A stretch of 64,000 bases of DNA, from assembly GCF_008919445.1 (NCBI RefSeq), contig NZ_VSLG01000006.1, positions 109,419 through 173,418 on the forward strand. Reading direction: 5' to 3'. Within the stretch, counting starts at the first letter, position 1; each line of letters opens with the position of its first letter. The DNA comes from Serinicoccus kebangsaanensis. Lineage in GTDB: Bacteria > Actinomycetota > Actinomycetes > Actinomycetales > Dermatophilaceae. The translations under genes were made by a program, and so were the position numbers. The notes beneath the pieces are model-generated. The model did not search any database. It had not been told where the DNA came from and saw only the letters and a list, made by a program, of their open reading frames with translations. This document shows positions 38,240 to 47,321 of this stretch, one piece after another.

Positions 38240-38902
38240 ATGCGGACTGTGCGACGAGTGTCGGCCCTCCTTCTGGCCGGCGGGCTGCTCGCCATACCGG
38301 GCAGCGCCATGGCCCACGACGAGCTCACCGGCTCCGAGCCGACCGACGGCAGCGCCGGCGAGGCCCCGGACGACCTGACCCTGAGCTTCAGCGGCCAGAT
38401 CGCCGAGGTCGGGGCAGCGGTCACCGTGACCGATCCCGACGGCAGCTCGGTGACCGAGGGCGAGCCGGAGGTCGACGGGTCCGAGGTGGAGCAGGACCTG
38501 GTCGACGACCTCGCCGACGGGCAGTATGCCGTCGTCTGGCGGGTCACGAGCGAGGACGGTCACCCCATCTCCGGCGAGTTCTCCTTCACCGCGGAGGGTT
38601 CCGGGTCGGACGAGACCACCGACGACGAGCCCACCGAGGCCGAGGACGCCGAGTCCTCGCCGGCCGAGTCGTCCGAGGAGGCCCCGGCCGAGACCGCCGA
38701 GGAACAGACCTCCGACGAGCCGGCACCCGCCGAGACCGAGAACGCCGACGATCCGGCCTCCGACGAGGAGTCGGAGCAGCCCTCGGAGGCCACCTCGTCC
38801 GTCGCCTCCGGAGTCCCCGGGTGGGCGTGGGCCTTCGTCGCGGTCGCGGCCGCAGGGCTCCTGGGGATGCTGGCCTGGACCTGGCAGCGCGGGCGCTCCT
38901 GA
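38240..38902 (+). CDS. CopC-domain copper-binding membrane-anchored protein
   Basis: A 220-residue exported protein. The signal peptide ends near GSAMA/HDELTG, which leaves His as the mature N-terminus, the typical copper ligand of CopC. The domain covers about residues 26-118 (SEPTDGSAGEAPDDLTLSFSG, then EDGHPISGEFSFTA, where the DGHP His is the second ligand). A Glu/Ser/Asp-rich linker of about 75 residues and a C-terminal membrane helix (WAWAFVAVAAAGLLGMLAW) follow. It would hold copper outside the membrane; no CopD partner is adjacent. Confidence 0.9.
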   Translation: MRTVRRVSALLLAGGLLAIPGSAMAHDELTGSEPTDGSAGEAPDDLTLSFSGQIAEVGAAVTVTDPDGSSVTEGEPEVDGSEVEQDLVDDLADGQYAVVWRVTSEDGHPISGEFSFTAEGSGSDETTDDEPTEAEDAESSPAESSEEAPAETAEEQTSDEPAPAETENADDPASDEESEQPSEATSSVASGVPGWAWAFVAVAAAGLLGMLAWTWQRGRS

Positions 38903-39043
38903 GGCCGGGTCGGATGCGGGACGTGGGGCACCTCTCATGTACCGTGTAGACCACGGATTACACACATTCCCGGGCCGGCTCCGCGACCTGAGCGATCAGC
39001 CAGCGATGCCGCCCCGGCAGACTCGATGCAAGGGGGTCACGCC

Positions 39044-39268
39044 ATGGGGCGCGGCCGGGCCAAGGCAAAGCAGATCAAGGTTGCACGGAAGCTGAAGTAC
39101 TCAGCCCCCGACACCGACCTTTCCGCACTCGAGCGGGAGTTGCACTCCACCCGTGGAGAGTTCGACTACTCCCCGCCCACGGATGACGAGGACGACTCAG
39201 CCTCCGAGGACGACCCTTATGCCGAGGGAGACGACGACTACGGCTCCTGGGCGGCCGGCGAGCGCTGA
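39044..39268 (+). CDS. DUF3073 protein
   Basis: A 74-residue highly charged protein. The basic N-terminus MGRGRAKAKQIKVARKLKYS and the acidic Tyr/Asp-rich C-terminus (DDPYAEGDDDYGSW) are diagnostic of DUF3073, found throughout actinobacteria and usually next to purM. The function is unknown. The ATG at 39,044 with AGGGGG upstream is preferred to an in-frame ATG 18 nt earlier, since family members begin MGRGR. An inverted GTGTA/TACAC pair (38,944-38,963) may belong to its promoter. Confidence 0.9.
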   Translation: MGRGRAKAKQIKVARKLKYSAPDTDLSALERELHSTRGEFDYSPPTDDEDDSASEDDPYAEGDDDYGSWAAGER

Positions 39269-39331
39269 CAACGCTCGGCCCACGTCACGTCGTCATCTGA
39301 TGAGGACGACGAGGAGCAGAGGGGCCTGACG

Positions 39332-39862
39332 ATGAGCACACGCAGCCGGCACGAGGCACGCTGGACCGACGAGCGGTCGACCGCCAGCGGACGCCTCCCC
39401 CGCAACAAGTGGTGGACGCTGCCGTTGCTGGTCGCCCTGGCTCTGGTCGCGCTCTACGGCGGCTACCGGGTCTACATGGGCATCGACACCGTGACCTACG
39501 AGGTCCGTGAGTGCCAGCAGCCCCTCGCCGAGGGGGCGTCCTGGGCCGAGGTGCAGGCCGCCGCCTGCGACGCGGTGCCCGCCGACTCGTTGACCATGGC
39601 GCTGATGCGCGGCGAGGAGCGGGTGGAGCCCGACGAGGTGGCCGGGCCCCTGCTGACCTGGGACGCCTGGGCGGTCAACTCCCCCGAGCACAGCGTGCAG
39701 CTCGTCGTCGACGAGCCGGCCGAGACCATCGTCATCGCCGAGCCGGACAACGAGCGGGTGCGGGTGAGTCTGACCAGCGACACCAGCGGCACCCGCTGGG
39801 GTGGCTTCATCGGGGGGCGCGGCCCCACGTCCTACTGGGTCCTCATCACCCCGGCGCCCTGA
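39332..39862 (+). CDS. Membrane-anchored hypothetical protein
   Basis: A 176-residue protein with a basic cytoplasmic N-terminus and one helix (TLPLLVALALVALYGGYRVY, about residues 28-47). The extracytoplasmic domain is about 125 residues. The outer domain has two cysteines (VRECQQPL and AAACDAVP) that could form a disulfide, followed by beta-rich sequence. I do not recognise a family. GGAGCAGAGGGG gives a ribosome binding site. It is convergent with purM, 37 nt apart. Confidence 0.7.
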   Translation: MSTRSRHEARWTDERSTASGRLPRNKWWTLPLLVALALVALYGGYRVYMGIDTVTYEVRECQQPLAEGASWAEVQAAACDAVPADSLTMALMRGEERVEPDEVAGPLLTWDAWAVNSPEHSVQLVVDEPAETIVIAEPDNERVRVSLTSDTSGTRWGGFIGGRGPTSYWVLITPAP

Positions 39863-39899
39863 CGCGGTCTTCCGGGCCTGGCGCCGGTCCGCAGGCGGG

Positions 39900-41006
39900 T
39901 CAGGACGGGTAGGCACCCACGACGCGCACCGCGCCGCCCTGGACGCCCTTGGCGCCTCGGACGAGGTCGCCCTCCGCGCCCGGGGGGAGCTGGGTGCCCA
40001 CGGTGCCGATCGGCCAGGTGTCGATGCCTGCCCCACGGAGCATCGCGGCAGCGTCCTCGGCCCGCTCGGGGGACACGACGGCGACGAACCCGACACCCAT
40101 GTTGAGGGTCTGCTCCAGGTCCGCCGGCGGCACCCGACCCAGCTCCTGGACCAGGGTGAAGATGGGTGGCGGGCTCCAGGTGCGCTCGATCGTGGCGACC
40201 ATGCCCTCGGGCAGCACCCGGGCCAGGTTGGCCGCGAGCCCCCCACCGGTGACGTGGGACAGGGCATGCAGCTCGCGTCCGAGCCCGCGCACCAGGTCCA
40301 GCAACGGGAGCGTGTAGATCCGGGTCGGCTCCAGGCACTCCTCCCCCAGGGTCCGGCCCAGCTCGGGCACCTGCCGGTCCCAGCCCCACCCTGCGGCCGA
40401 GAGCACCCGGCGCACCAGCGAGTAGCCGTTGCTGTGCAGGCCGGAGCTCGCCAGCGCCAGCACGACGTCCCCGTCGGCCACCCGGTGCGGCCCCAGCACC
40501 TCGTCGTGCTCGACGACCCCGGTGGCGGCGCCGGCCACGTCGTACTCGTCCGGGTCGAGGAGCCCGGGATGCTCGGCGGTCTCTCCCCCGACGAGCGCCA
40601 CACCGGCGAGCTCGCAGCCCCGCGCGATGCCGGAGACGATGGCGGCGATCCGCTCCGGCACGACCTGCCCGCACGCGATGTAGTCGGTCATGAACAACGG
40701 CTCGGCACCACTGACCACGATGTCGTCGACCACCATGCCCACCAGGTCCTGACCGATCGTGTCGTGGACGTCCATCGCCTGGGCGATGGCCACCTTGGTG
40801 CCGACGCCGTCGGTCGACGTGGCCAGGACCGGCCGGCGCATCCCCTGCAGCGCGCTCGCCTCGAACATCCCGGCGAACCCACCGAGCCCCCCGAGCACCT
40901 CGGGCCGTTGCGCCCGCCGCACGGACGACTTCATCAGCTCGACCGCGCGGTCGCCCGCGTGGACGTCGACGCCGGACCCGGCATACGTGATCGGCTCGTG
41001 GCTCAT
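39900..41006 (-). CDS. purM: Phosphoribosylformylglycinamidine cyclo-ligase (AIR synthetase)
   Basis: A 368-residue purine enzyme closing the imidazole ring of AIR with ATP. PurM motifs are intact: ATSTDGVGTKVAIAQ (about residues 63-77), GMVVDDIVVSGAEPLFMTDYIA, ALVGGETAEHPG and HSNGYSLVRR. Its own promoter is likely, TACCCT at 41,043-41,048 on the minus strand, with ribosome binding site GAGGGGACC before the ATG. In most actinobacteria purF lies directly upstream; here purF is 8.8 kb away beyond an accessory block. Confidence 0.96.
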   Translation of the reverse strand: MSHEPITYAGSGVDVHAGDRAVELMKSSVRRAQRPEVLGGLGGFAGMFEASALQGMRRPVLATSTDGVGTKVAIAQAMDVHDTIGQDLVGMVVDDIVVSGAEPLFMTDYIACGQVVPERIAAIVSGIARGCELAGVALVGGETAEHPGLLDPDEYDVAGAATGVVEHDEVLGPHRVADGDVVLALASSGLHSNGYSLVRRVLSAAGWGWDRQVPELGRTLGEECLEPTRIYTLPLLDLVRGLGRELHALSHVTGGGLAANLARVLPEGMVATIERTWSPPPIFTLVQELGRVPPADLEQTLNMGVGFVAVVSPERAEDAAAMLRGAGIDTWPIGTVGTQLPPGAEGDLVRGAKGVQGGAVRVVGAYPS

Positions 41007-41042
41007 CGGCGGTCCCCTCGGGATCGGTGCGGGTGCGCACCC

Positions 41043-41048
41043 AGGGTA
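41043..41048 (-). promoter_or_regulatory. -10 element upstream of purM
   Basis: TACCCT within GGCATACCCT on the minus strand, giving a transcript start near 41,036 and a leader of about 30 nt with ribosome binding site GAGGGGACC. It lets purM be expressed independently of purF. Confidence 0.5.
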
Positions 41049-41104
41049 TGCCGCCGCTCACCGGCCGCGGCGACCGGACTCGTCGGTGGGGGCGCAGCCG
41101 CGCC

Positions 41105-43807
41105 CTAGAGCGACTCGATCTCGCCGGACAGCTCCGCGCGCGAGCTGATGCCAAGCTTCGTGTAGACCTTCCGCAGGTGGTACTCGACGGTCTTCGGACT
41201 GACGAAGAGGGCCGCCGCAGCCTCCTTGGTCGTCCGACCGTCGGCCAGCAGCAGCGCCACCTGCAGCTCCTGCGGAGTGAGCGACTGGACCCCGCCCATG
41301 GCCCGGTGCCGCACCCGCTCGCCGGTGAGGTTCAGCTCGGAGGCAGCCTGGTCGGCCCACGGCTCAGCGCCCAGGCGGGTGAAGCCGGCGAGTGCGCTCC
41401 GCAGGTGTCCCCGCGCCTCGATCCGGCGACCGGCGCGGCGCAGGACCTCGCCGTAGGCGAGCTCGGTCCGCGCTGTCTCGAAGACGTCACGGGTCTGTGC
41501 GTGCAGGGCCAGGGCCGCGTCGAAGCTCGTGTCGGGGTCCTCGCCGACCAGCCCGAGGCAGCGGTAGGCCCTGGCGCGCGACCAGGGTTGTCCCTTGGCC
41601 TGGGCCGCCACGCGGAAGTCCTCCGCCATCGACCGTGCCTCCTCGCGGCGACCGAGCCGGACCAGAGCCGCGACGAGCTCGGGGCGCGGTGACAGGTCGG
41701 GGTCCCCGACGCCGAGACCGGCGAGCAGGTCGTCGAGCGCCTCCAGCACGGTGAACGACGTCGCCGCGTCTCCCCTCACCAGTGCCAGCTCACCCAGGGC
41801 GAGCTGGACCCACGCCTCTCCCCAGTGGATCTCCCGCGCACGGCACAGCTCCAGGGCCTCCGCAGCATGCGTCTGCGCATCGACGTCCCGCCCGGTCCGC
41901 GCCTCGAGCCAGGCGAGCCCGGCCAACGCCATCGCCAGCTCCGTCGTCTGGCCCGTGACCCGCGCCAGAGCGACAGCCTCCGCGTAGTCGGCGGCGGCCC
42001 GGACCCACGAGTCACTCGTCGCCTCGTCCCTGGCCAGGAGGAAGAGCAGCCACGGCAGGGCACCCACACCCGCTCGGTCCCGGGCGCTCTCCACGCGGAC
42101 ACGCAGCTCCCGCCCACCGTCCGCATCACGGATGTAGAGCGGAGCGAGCATCAGCCAGCTCACGTCGACCTCGGCGGTGAGCTCCGGCGAGTCCCTGAGG
42201 AGCGACTCCGCCGCTCGCAGCTCCTCGACCCCGCCGTGACCCGCGAACGCGCGCGCCATGCCGATGGCGAGGGTGCCCATCGCCCGGGCGCCGGGCGTGG
42301 CGGCTCGGTCCACACCCTGCTCGAGCGCACCGACGAGATCCTGGGCCATGACCGCATCGGCCAGGAACAATGCCGCCTGCACGGCCTCCGCCAGCAGCAG
42401 CGTCGCCTGATCACCGTCGTCGCAGGACTGCGCCGCGCTGAGCAGCAACGTGCACGCCTGCCGCACCGAGCCGGAGCGGGACGCGATCTGGGCGCGCAGC
42501 CGGACCGTCTGGAGAGCCACCTCCCCGTCACCGACCTGCTCCAGCTCGTCGAGGAGGGCCGAGGCCCGTCCACCGTGCCCGGCTGTCCATGCGCACCTGG
42601 CAGCCGCGAGGAGGCGGGGTGGCACCATCGTCGTGTCGGCCGTGCGACGGGCCGCTCGTTCGTGGAGCGCTGAGGCGACCTCGTATGCCGACCGTGACTC
42701 GGCCCGTCCTCCCGCCGTGGTGAGGAGGCTCGCCACGGCGTCGTCCGGCGCCCACTGCGCCTCCGAGAGGTGCCACGCCCTGCGGTCGACATCCACGGGG
42801 GGCAGGACGGCGGCCACCGCCTGGTGCACCTGCCGACGCCGATCAGGCGGCGCGCCCGAGTGGATGGCCGCCCGCACCAGCGGGTGACGGAAGCTGATCT
42901 GGGCCGCACCCAGTCGGACCAGACCGGACTCCTCGGCGGCCGACAGCTCACCCAGCTCGAGCCCCAGCCGGGTGCACGCGAGTCCCGTCAGCCGGAGGTC
43001 GCCGTTGCATGCCGCAGCCACCAGCAGCACGGAGCGGGTCGGGCCAGGAAGCTGGCCGAGGCGCCTCCCGAAGGCCGCGACGAGCGCGGCGGACACGGGG
43101 ACGGGGATGTCACCCGAGGGCAGGAGCGCCTCGGGGTCTGCGGCCAGCTCCACGATGGCCAGCGGGTTGCCGTCCGTCCGGGCCTGCAGCCGCCGCATCT
43201 CCTCGTCGGTGATCGGCGTCGCCGACACCTCTGCTGCGAGGGCGCGAGCCGCCTCCGGGTCCAGTCCGGCCAGCTCGACGCGATCGACACCCTCGAGCAG
43301 GCCGACGGCCTCTCCCGCACGCGCGGTCGCCAGGACGGCGATCGCGTCGGACCCCAGTCGCCGTGCCGCGAACATGATGGCCCCGGCCGAGGACTCGTCG
43401 ATCAGGTGGACGTCGTCGAGGAGGACGGCGACCGGGCCGTCCTCCGCGTAGCGGCAGAGCAGGCTGAGCGTCGCGGCCCCGATGGCGAACCGGTCACCCG
43501 ACTTCTCCTCGTCCAGCGCCAGCGCCGAGGAGAGGGCGACGGCCTGCGGCCGCGGGATGGTCCCGAGCAGGGGCAGCGTCGGACGGAGCAGCTCCAGCAG
43601 CCCGGAGAACGGGATCTCCCGATCTGGCGGTGTGCCCGTGGCCCGGAGGATCCGGACGTCGTCGAGACCGTCCTCGGCCCAGCCCAGCAGCGCTGACTTC
43701 CCGACGCCGGGATCCCCGACGATCGCGAGCACGCCGCTGCGGCCGATCCGCGCCGCAGCGAGGAGTCGGTCGACGGTTCGGCGTTCGTGCTCGCGACCGA
43801 CCAGCAC
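41105..43807 (-). CDS. LuxR-family (LAL/MalT-like) ATPase transcriptional regulator
   Basis: About 900 residues. The N-terminal AAA-type ATPase has LAIVGDPGVGKSALL (Walker A) and VAVLLDDVHLIDESS (Walker B). The long middle is helical with TPR-like repeats. The C-terminal LuxR helix-turn-helix is SLTPQELQVALLLADGRTTKEAAAALFVSPKTVEYHLRK-like, about residues 838-895. LAL regulators typically activate adjacent biosynthetic genes. It is divergent from the methyltransferase gene, the probable target. The GTG at 43,807 is chosen because TACCAT precedes it by 6 nt; the open frame runs further upstream. Confidence 0.9.
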   Translation of the reverse strand: MLVGREHERRTVDRLLAAARIGRSGVLAIVGDPGVGKSALLGWAEDGLDDVRILRATGTPPDREIPFSGLLELLRPTLPLLGTIPRPQAVALSSALALDEEKSGDRFAIGAATLSLLCRYAEDGPVAVLLDDVHLIDESSAGAIMFAARRLGSDAIAVLATARAGEAVGLLEGVDRVELAGLDPEAARALAAEVSATPITDEEMRRLQARTDGNPLAIVELAADPEALLPSGDIPVPVSAALVAAFGRRLGQLPGPTRSVLLVAAACNGDLRLTGLACTRLGLELGELSAAEESGLVRLGAAQISFRHPLVRAAIHSGAPPDRRRQVHQAVAAVLPPVDVDRRAWHLSEAQWAPDDAVASLLTTAGGRAESRSAYEVASALHERAARRTADTTMVPPRLLAAARCAWTAGHGGRASALLDELEQVGDGEVALQTVRLRAQIASRSGSVRQACTLLLSAAQSCDDGDQATLLLAEAVQAALFLADAVMAQDLVGALEQGVDRAATPGARAMGTLAIGMARAFAGHGGVEELRAAESLLRDSPELTAEVDVSWLMLAPLYIRDADGGRELRVRVESARDRAGVGALPWLLFLLARDEATSDSWVRAAADYAEAVALARVTGQTTELAMALAGLAWLEARTGRDVDAQTHAAEALELCRAREIHWGEAWVQLALGELALVRGDAATSFTVLEALDDLLAGLGVGDPDLSPRPELVAALVRLGRREEARSMAEDFRVAAQAKGQPWSRARAYRCLGLVGEDPDTSFDAALALHAQTRDVFETARTELAYGEVLRRAGRRIEARGHLRSALAGFTRLGAEPWADQAASELNLTGERVRHRAMGGVQSLTPQELQVALLLADGRTTKEAAAALFVSPKTVEYHLRKVYTKLGISSRAELSGEIESL

Positions 43808-43813
43808 CCCTCG

Positions 43814-43819
43814 ATGGTA
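43814..43819 (-). promoter_or_regulatory. -10 element of leaderless LuxR-type gene
   Basis: TACCAT on the minus strand, 6 nt before GTG 43,807. It sits in the divergent region facing the methyltransferase gene at 43,924. Confidence 0.55.
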
Positions 43820-43923
43820 GTCCCGGGGCAGCTGCGGACTAGGGGGGTCACCGGACGCGACCGCGTGGTCGGCGTCCCTAGCGTGGGCAGCGGCCCGACG
43901 GGCCCCGAACAAGGAGAACCGAC

Positions 43924-45024
43924 ATGAGCACCACAACCGAGCAGGGCGTCGACGCCACCGCAGGGCAGGCCGTCGATCACGACAAGCTGATGCAGTTCGT
44001 CTTCCGCGCCGTCGACGAGGTGGGAGCGACCCTCAACGCCGCCCTCGTCGTGATGGGCGACAAGCTGGGCTACTACCGCGACCTCGCCACGCACGGAGCC
44101 ACCGACTCGCGAGGGCTCGCCGAGCGCACGGGGACCAGCGAGCCCTACGCGCGCGAGTGGCTGAATGCCCAGGCAGCGGGCGGCTACGTGGACTACGAGC
44201 CCCAGCGCGGGACATACCGCCTGCCACCGGAGCAGGCCGTGGCCCTCACCCAGGAGGACAGCCCAGCCTTCCTGCCGGGCTTCTTCCAGATCGCCCTGGG
44301 CACCGTGCACGGCAGCCCGCACATCCTGGAGGCCGCGCGCAGCGGGGCCGGCTTCGGCTGGCACGAGCACGACCCGGACGTCCACATCGGCTGCGAGCGC
44401 TTCTTCCGTCCCAGCTACCAGGCCCACCTCGTGGACTCCTGGCTCCCCGCGCTGGAGGGCGTGGTGGACCGCCTGCGGCAGGGCATCAGCGTCGCCGACG
44501 TGGGCTGTGGACACGGCGCGTCGACCATCCTCATGGCTCAGGCCTTCCCGAACTCGACGTTCGTGGGCTCCGACTACCACGCGGAGTCGATCGAGACGGC
44601 TCGGGCCCGGGCGGCCGAGGCCGGCGTCTCCGACCGGGTCCGCTTCGAGGTCGCCCCCGCGCACGCTGTGCCGGGCACCGGCTACGGCCTGGTGACGATG
44701 TTCGACTGCCTGCACGACATGGGCGACCCGGTCGGCGCGGCCGAGCGGGTGCGCCAGGCCATCGCCGAGGACGGCACGTGGATGGTCGTGGAGCCGATGT
44801 CGGGAGACCACGTGGAGGACAACCTCAACCCCGTGGGACGGGCGTACTACGGGTTCTCGACACTGCTGTGCACCCCCTCGTCGCTCGCGCAGGACGAGGG
44901 CATGGCGCTCGGCACCCAGGCGGGGCCGGCCAGGATCCGGGCCGTGACGACGGCAGCGGGCTTCACTCGGTTCGCCCGCGTCGCGCAGACGCCCTTCAAC
45001 CAGGTCTTCGAGGTCAGACCGTGA
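43924..45024 (+). CDS. SAM-dependent methyltransferase with winged-helix N-terminus
   Basis: A 366-residue protein of the Rv2258c-like class I methyltransferase group. Residues about 30-110 form a winged-helix dimerisation domain (LNAALVVMGDKLGYYRDLATHG, then EWLNAQAAGGYVDY). The Rossmann methyltransferase starts at ISVADVGCGHGASTILMAQAFP (SAM-binding motif I, about residue 190), with VTMFDCLHDMGDP as a post-motif. The substrate is unknown; group members often modify aromatic or polyketide products. AAGGAG lies 8 nt before the ATG. Confidence 0.88.
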   Translation: MSTTTEQGVDATAGQAVDHDKLMQFVFRAVDEVGATLNAALVVMGDKLGYYRDLATHGATDSRGLAERTGTSEPYAREWLNAQAAGGYVDYEPQRGTYRLPPEQAVALTQEDSPAFLPGFFQIALGTVHGSPHILEAARSGAGFGWHEHDPDVHIGCERFFRPSYQAHLVDSWLPALEGVVDRLRQGISVADVGCGHGASTILMAQAFPNSTFVGSDYHAESIETARARAAEAGVSDRVRFEVAPAHAVPGTGYGLVTMFDCLHDMGDPVGAAERVRQAIAEDGTWMVVEPMSGDHVEDNLNPVGRAYYGFSTLLCTPSSLAQDEGMALGTQAGPARIRAVTTAAGFTRFARVAQTPFNQVFEVRP

Positions 45025-45101
45025 CGAGGCGGCCTGTCCGGGTGGACACTATGGCCACCCGGACGGTGCCGCAGTCCGGTTCGGTGAGAGGAGTCGGGGC
45101 G

Positions 45102-47255
45102 ATGTCCTTCGACGACCACCCGGGGGTCAGCAGGCGACGACCCCGTGAGCCGGACCTCTCAGGTCTGGTCCGGCGAGACGGCGTGCGGATCGCGTGGGAC
45201 GTCTACGACGCGGACCGGCCCACCCTGGTGCTGATGCCCACCTGGTCGATCATCGACTCACGCTTCTGGAAGTTCCAGCTCCCGTACCTCGCCCGCCACT
45301 TCAGGGTGGTGACCTTCGACGGCCGGGGCTCCGGGCGGTCCGGCACCCCCTCCGGTGCCGCCTCCTACAGCGACAGCGAGTACGCCGCGGACACGTTGGC
45401 CGTGCTGGACGGGACCGGCACCGACCGGGCGATCCTGGTCGGGCTCTCGAGCGCCGTGGCCTGGACGCTGCACGTGGCTGCCGATCACCCCGACAGGGTG
45501 TCGGGGATCGTGGCCATCGGCGCCTCGTGCAAGTTGACCGTCCCGGACGAGACGCGGGTCGGACATCGGTTCGACGAGCCGGTCGACCGTCCCACCGGCT
45601 GGGCGACGTACAACGAGCACTACTGGCTGCACGGCGGCGTGGAGTCGTTCGTCGACTTCTTCGCGCACCAGATGTTCCACGAGCCCCACTCCACCAAGCA
45701 GGTCGAGGACTTCCTCGCGTGGGCGGCTCCCATCTCCGGACGCACCCTCGCGGACACGACCGCCGGACGGCTCGGGCTGCACGGGGCACAGGCGGAGGCC
45801 ATCGAGCCCCTCTGCGCGGCAGTCACCTGCCCGGTCCTGGCGGTGCACGGCACCGAGGACCGCGTGCGCCCGGCGTCGATCAGCCGTCGGCTGACCGAGC
45901 TGACAGGGGGGTCGCTCGTCCTGCTCGACGGGGTCGGCCACGGGCCGCCGATGCGCGAGCCCGTGCGCACGAACCACCTGATCAGAGATTTCGCCGACCG
46001 GGTCCACCCGCGTGGTCCCGCCCTGACCTGGACCCGTGCGCGAGCACGCCGGCGGCGTGCCCTCTACCTGTCGTCGCCGATCGGTCTCGGTCATGCGCGA
46101 CGTGACCTCGCGATCGTCCGGGAACTGCGGGAGAGGGATCCCGACCTGCAGGTCGAGTGGCTCGCGCAGCCCCCCGTGACGAGGGTCCTGGAGGAAGCCG
46201 GTGAGCTCGTCCACCCGGCCTCGCGGTGGTTGGCGAGCGAGTCCTCGCACATCGAGGACGAGTGCGCGGAGCACGACCTGCACGCCTTCCAGGCCATCCG
46301 TCGCATGGACGAGATCCTGGTGAACAACTTCATGGTCTTCGACGACGTCGTCAGCGAGGCTTCGTACGACCTCGTGATCGCCGACGAGGCGTGGGAGATC
46401 GACCACTTCCTGCACGAGAACCCGGAGCTGAAACGGTTCTCCTACGCCTGGTTGACCGACTTCGTCGGATGGCTGCCGATGCCTTCCGGCGGGCCCGAGG
46501 AGGCCTCGCTGTGCGCCGACTACAACGCCGAGATGATCGAGCAGCGGGCGCGGTACAGGCGCCTGCGCGACCGTTCGGTCTTCGTCGGACGTCCCGACGA
46601 CGTGGTGGACGAGACCTTCGGCGAGGGACTCCCCGGCATCCGGGAGTGGACAGCGGACAACTTCGACTTCTGCGGCTACGTCTCCGGATTCACACCACCG
46701 GACGAGGAGGAGATCGCGCGGTTGCGCGCCGAGCTGGGATACGGCGAGGACGACCTGGTCTGCCTCGTCACCGTCGGGGGGTCCGGCGTCGGCGCGGCCC
46801 TGCTGCACCGGGTGCTGGACTCGGTGCCGCTCGCTCGTCGCCTCGTCCCGCAACTGCGTTTCCTCATCGTCTGCGGACCCCGCATCGACCCTCGATCGCT
46901 GCCCCGCAGACGCGGGGCAGCCGTGCGCGGATACCTCCCCGAGCTCTACCGGCATCTCGCGGCCTGCGACCTGGCGGTGGTCCAGGGCGGGCTCACCACG
47001 TGCATGGAGCTGACGGCCAACCAGCGACCGTTCGTCTACGTCCCGCTGCAAAACCACTTCGAGCAGAACTTCCACGTGACGCATCGCCTGGAGAGGTACG
47101 GCGCCGGCCGACGCCTCGCCTACGAGGACGCCCAGGATCCGGAGGTCCTCGCGGAGGCGATCGCCACGTGCGTCCAGGCAGGAGGACAGCACTATCGCCC
47201 GGTCGAGACCGACGGCGCCGCCCGTGCCGCAGGCCTGCTGGCCGAGCTGCTCTGA
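45102..47255 (+). CDS. Fused alpha/beta hydrolase and GT-B glycosyltransferase
   Basis: A 717-residue two-domain protein. Residues about 20-295 are an alpha/beta hydrolase: VVTFDGRGSGRSG, nucleophile elbow LVGLSSAVAW, acid in AVHGTEDRVRP and His in DGVGHGPPM. An Arg-rich linker (ARARRRRALYLSSP) leads to a MurG/GT28-like GT-B glycosyltransferase, about 310-717. This has the N-lobe SSPIGLGHARRDLAIVREL and the donor-site motif VVQGGLTTCMELTANQRPFVYVPL, then HFEQNFHVTHRLERYGAG. The fusion suggests one protein trims or transfers an acyl group and adds a sugar to the same molecule. It lies 78 nt after the methyltransferase with GAGAGGAG upstream of the ATG. Confidence 0.85.
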   Translation: MSFDDHPGVSRRRPREPDLSGLVRRDGVRIAWDVYDADRPTLVLMPTWSIIDSRFWKFQLPYLARHFRVVTFDGRGSGRSGTPSGAASYSDSEYAADTLAVLDGTGTDRAILVGLSSAVAWTLHVAADHPDRVSGIVAIGASCKLTVPDETRVGHRFDEPVDRPTGWATYNEHYWLHGGVESFVDFFAHQMFHEPHSTKQVEDFLAWAAPISGRTLADTTAGRLGLHGAQAEAIEPLCAAVTCPVLAVHGTEDRVRPASISRRLTELTGGSLVLLDGVGHGPPMREPVRTNHLIRDFADRVHPRGPALTWTRARARRRRALYLSSPIGLGHARRDLAIVRELRERDPDLQVEWLAQPPVTRVLEEAGELVHPASRWLASESSHIEDECAEHDLHAFQAIRRMDEILVNNFMVFDDVVSEASYDLVIADEAWEIDHFLHENPELKRFSYAWLTDFVGWLPMPSGGPEEASLCADYNAEMIEQRARYRRLRDRSVFVGRPDDVVDETFGEGLPGIREWTADNFDFCGYVSGFTPPDEEEIARLRAELGYGEDDLVCLVTVGGSGVGAALLHRVLDSVPLARRLVPQLRFLIVCGPRIDPRSLPRRRGAAVRGYLPELYRHLAACDLAVVQGGLTTCMELTANQRPFVYVPLQNHFEQNFHVTHRLERYGAGRRLAYEDAQDPEVLAEAIATCVQAGGQHYRPVETDGAARAAGLLAELL

Positions 47256-47321
47256 CACCTGAGGCCGGGGTGACCGTGCCGGCAAACCCACGCGAGCCGG
47301 ACTCGTCGGGGAGAGTCGGCC

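Noticed and set aside
38944..38963. GTGTA/TACAC inverted repeat as a defined promoter of the DUF3073 gene
   Set aside because: The half-sites are only 5 bp and no convincing -10 and -35 pair could be placed; mentioned only in the gene entry.
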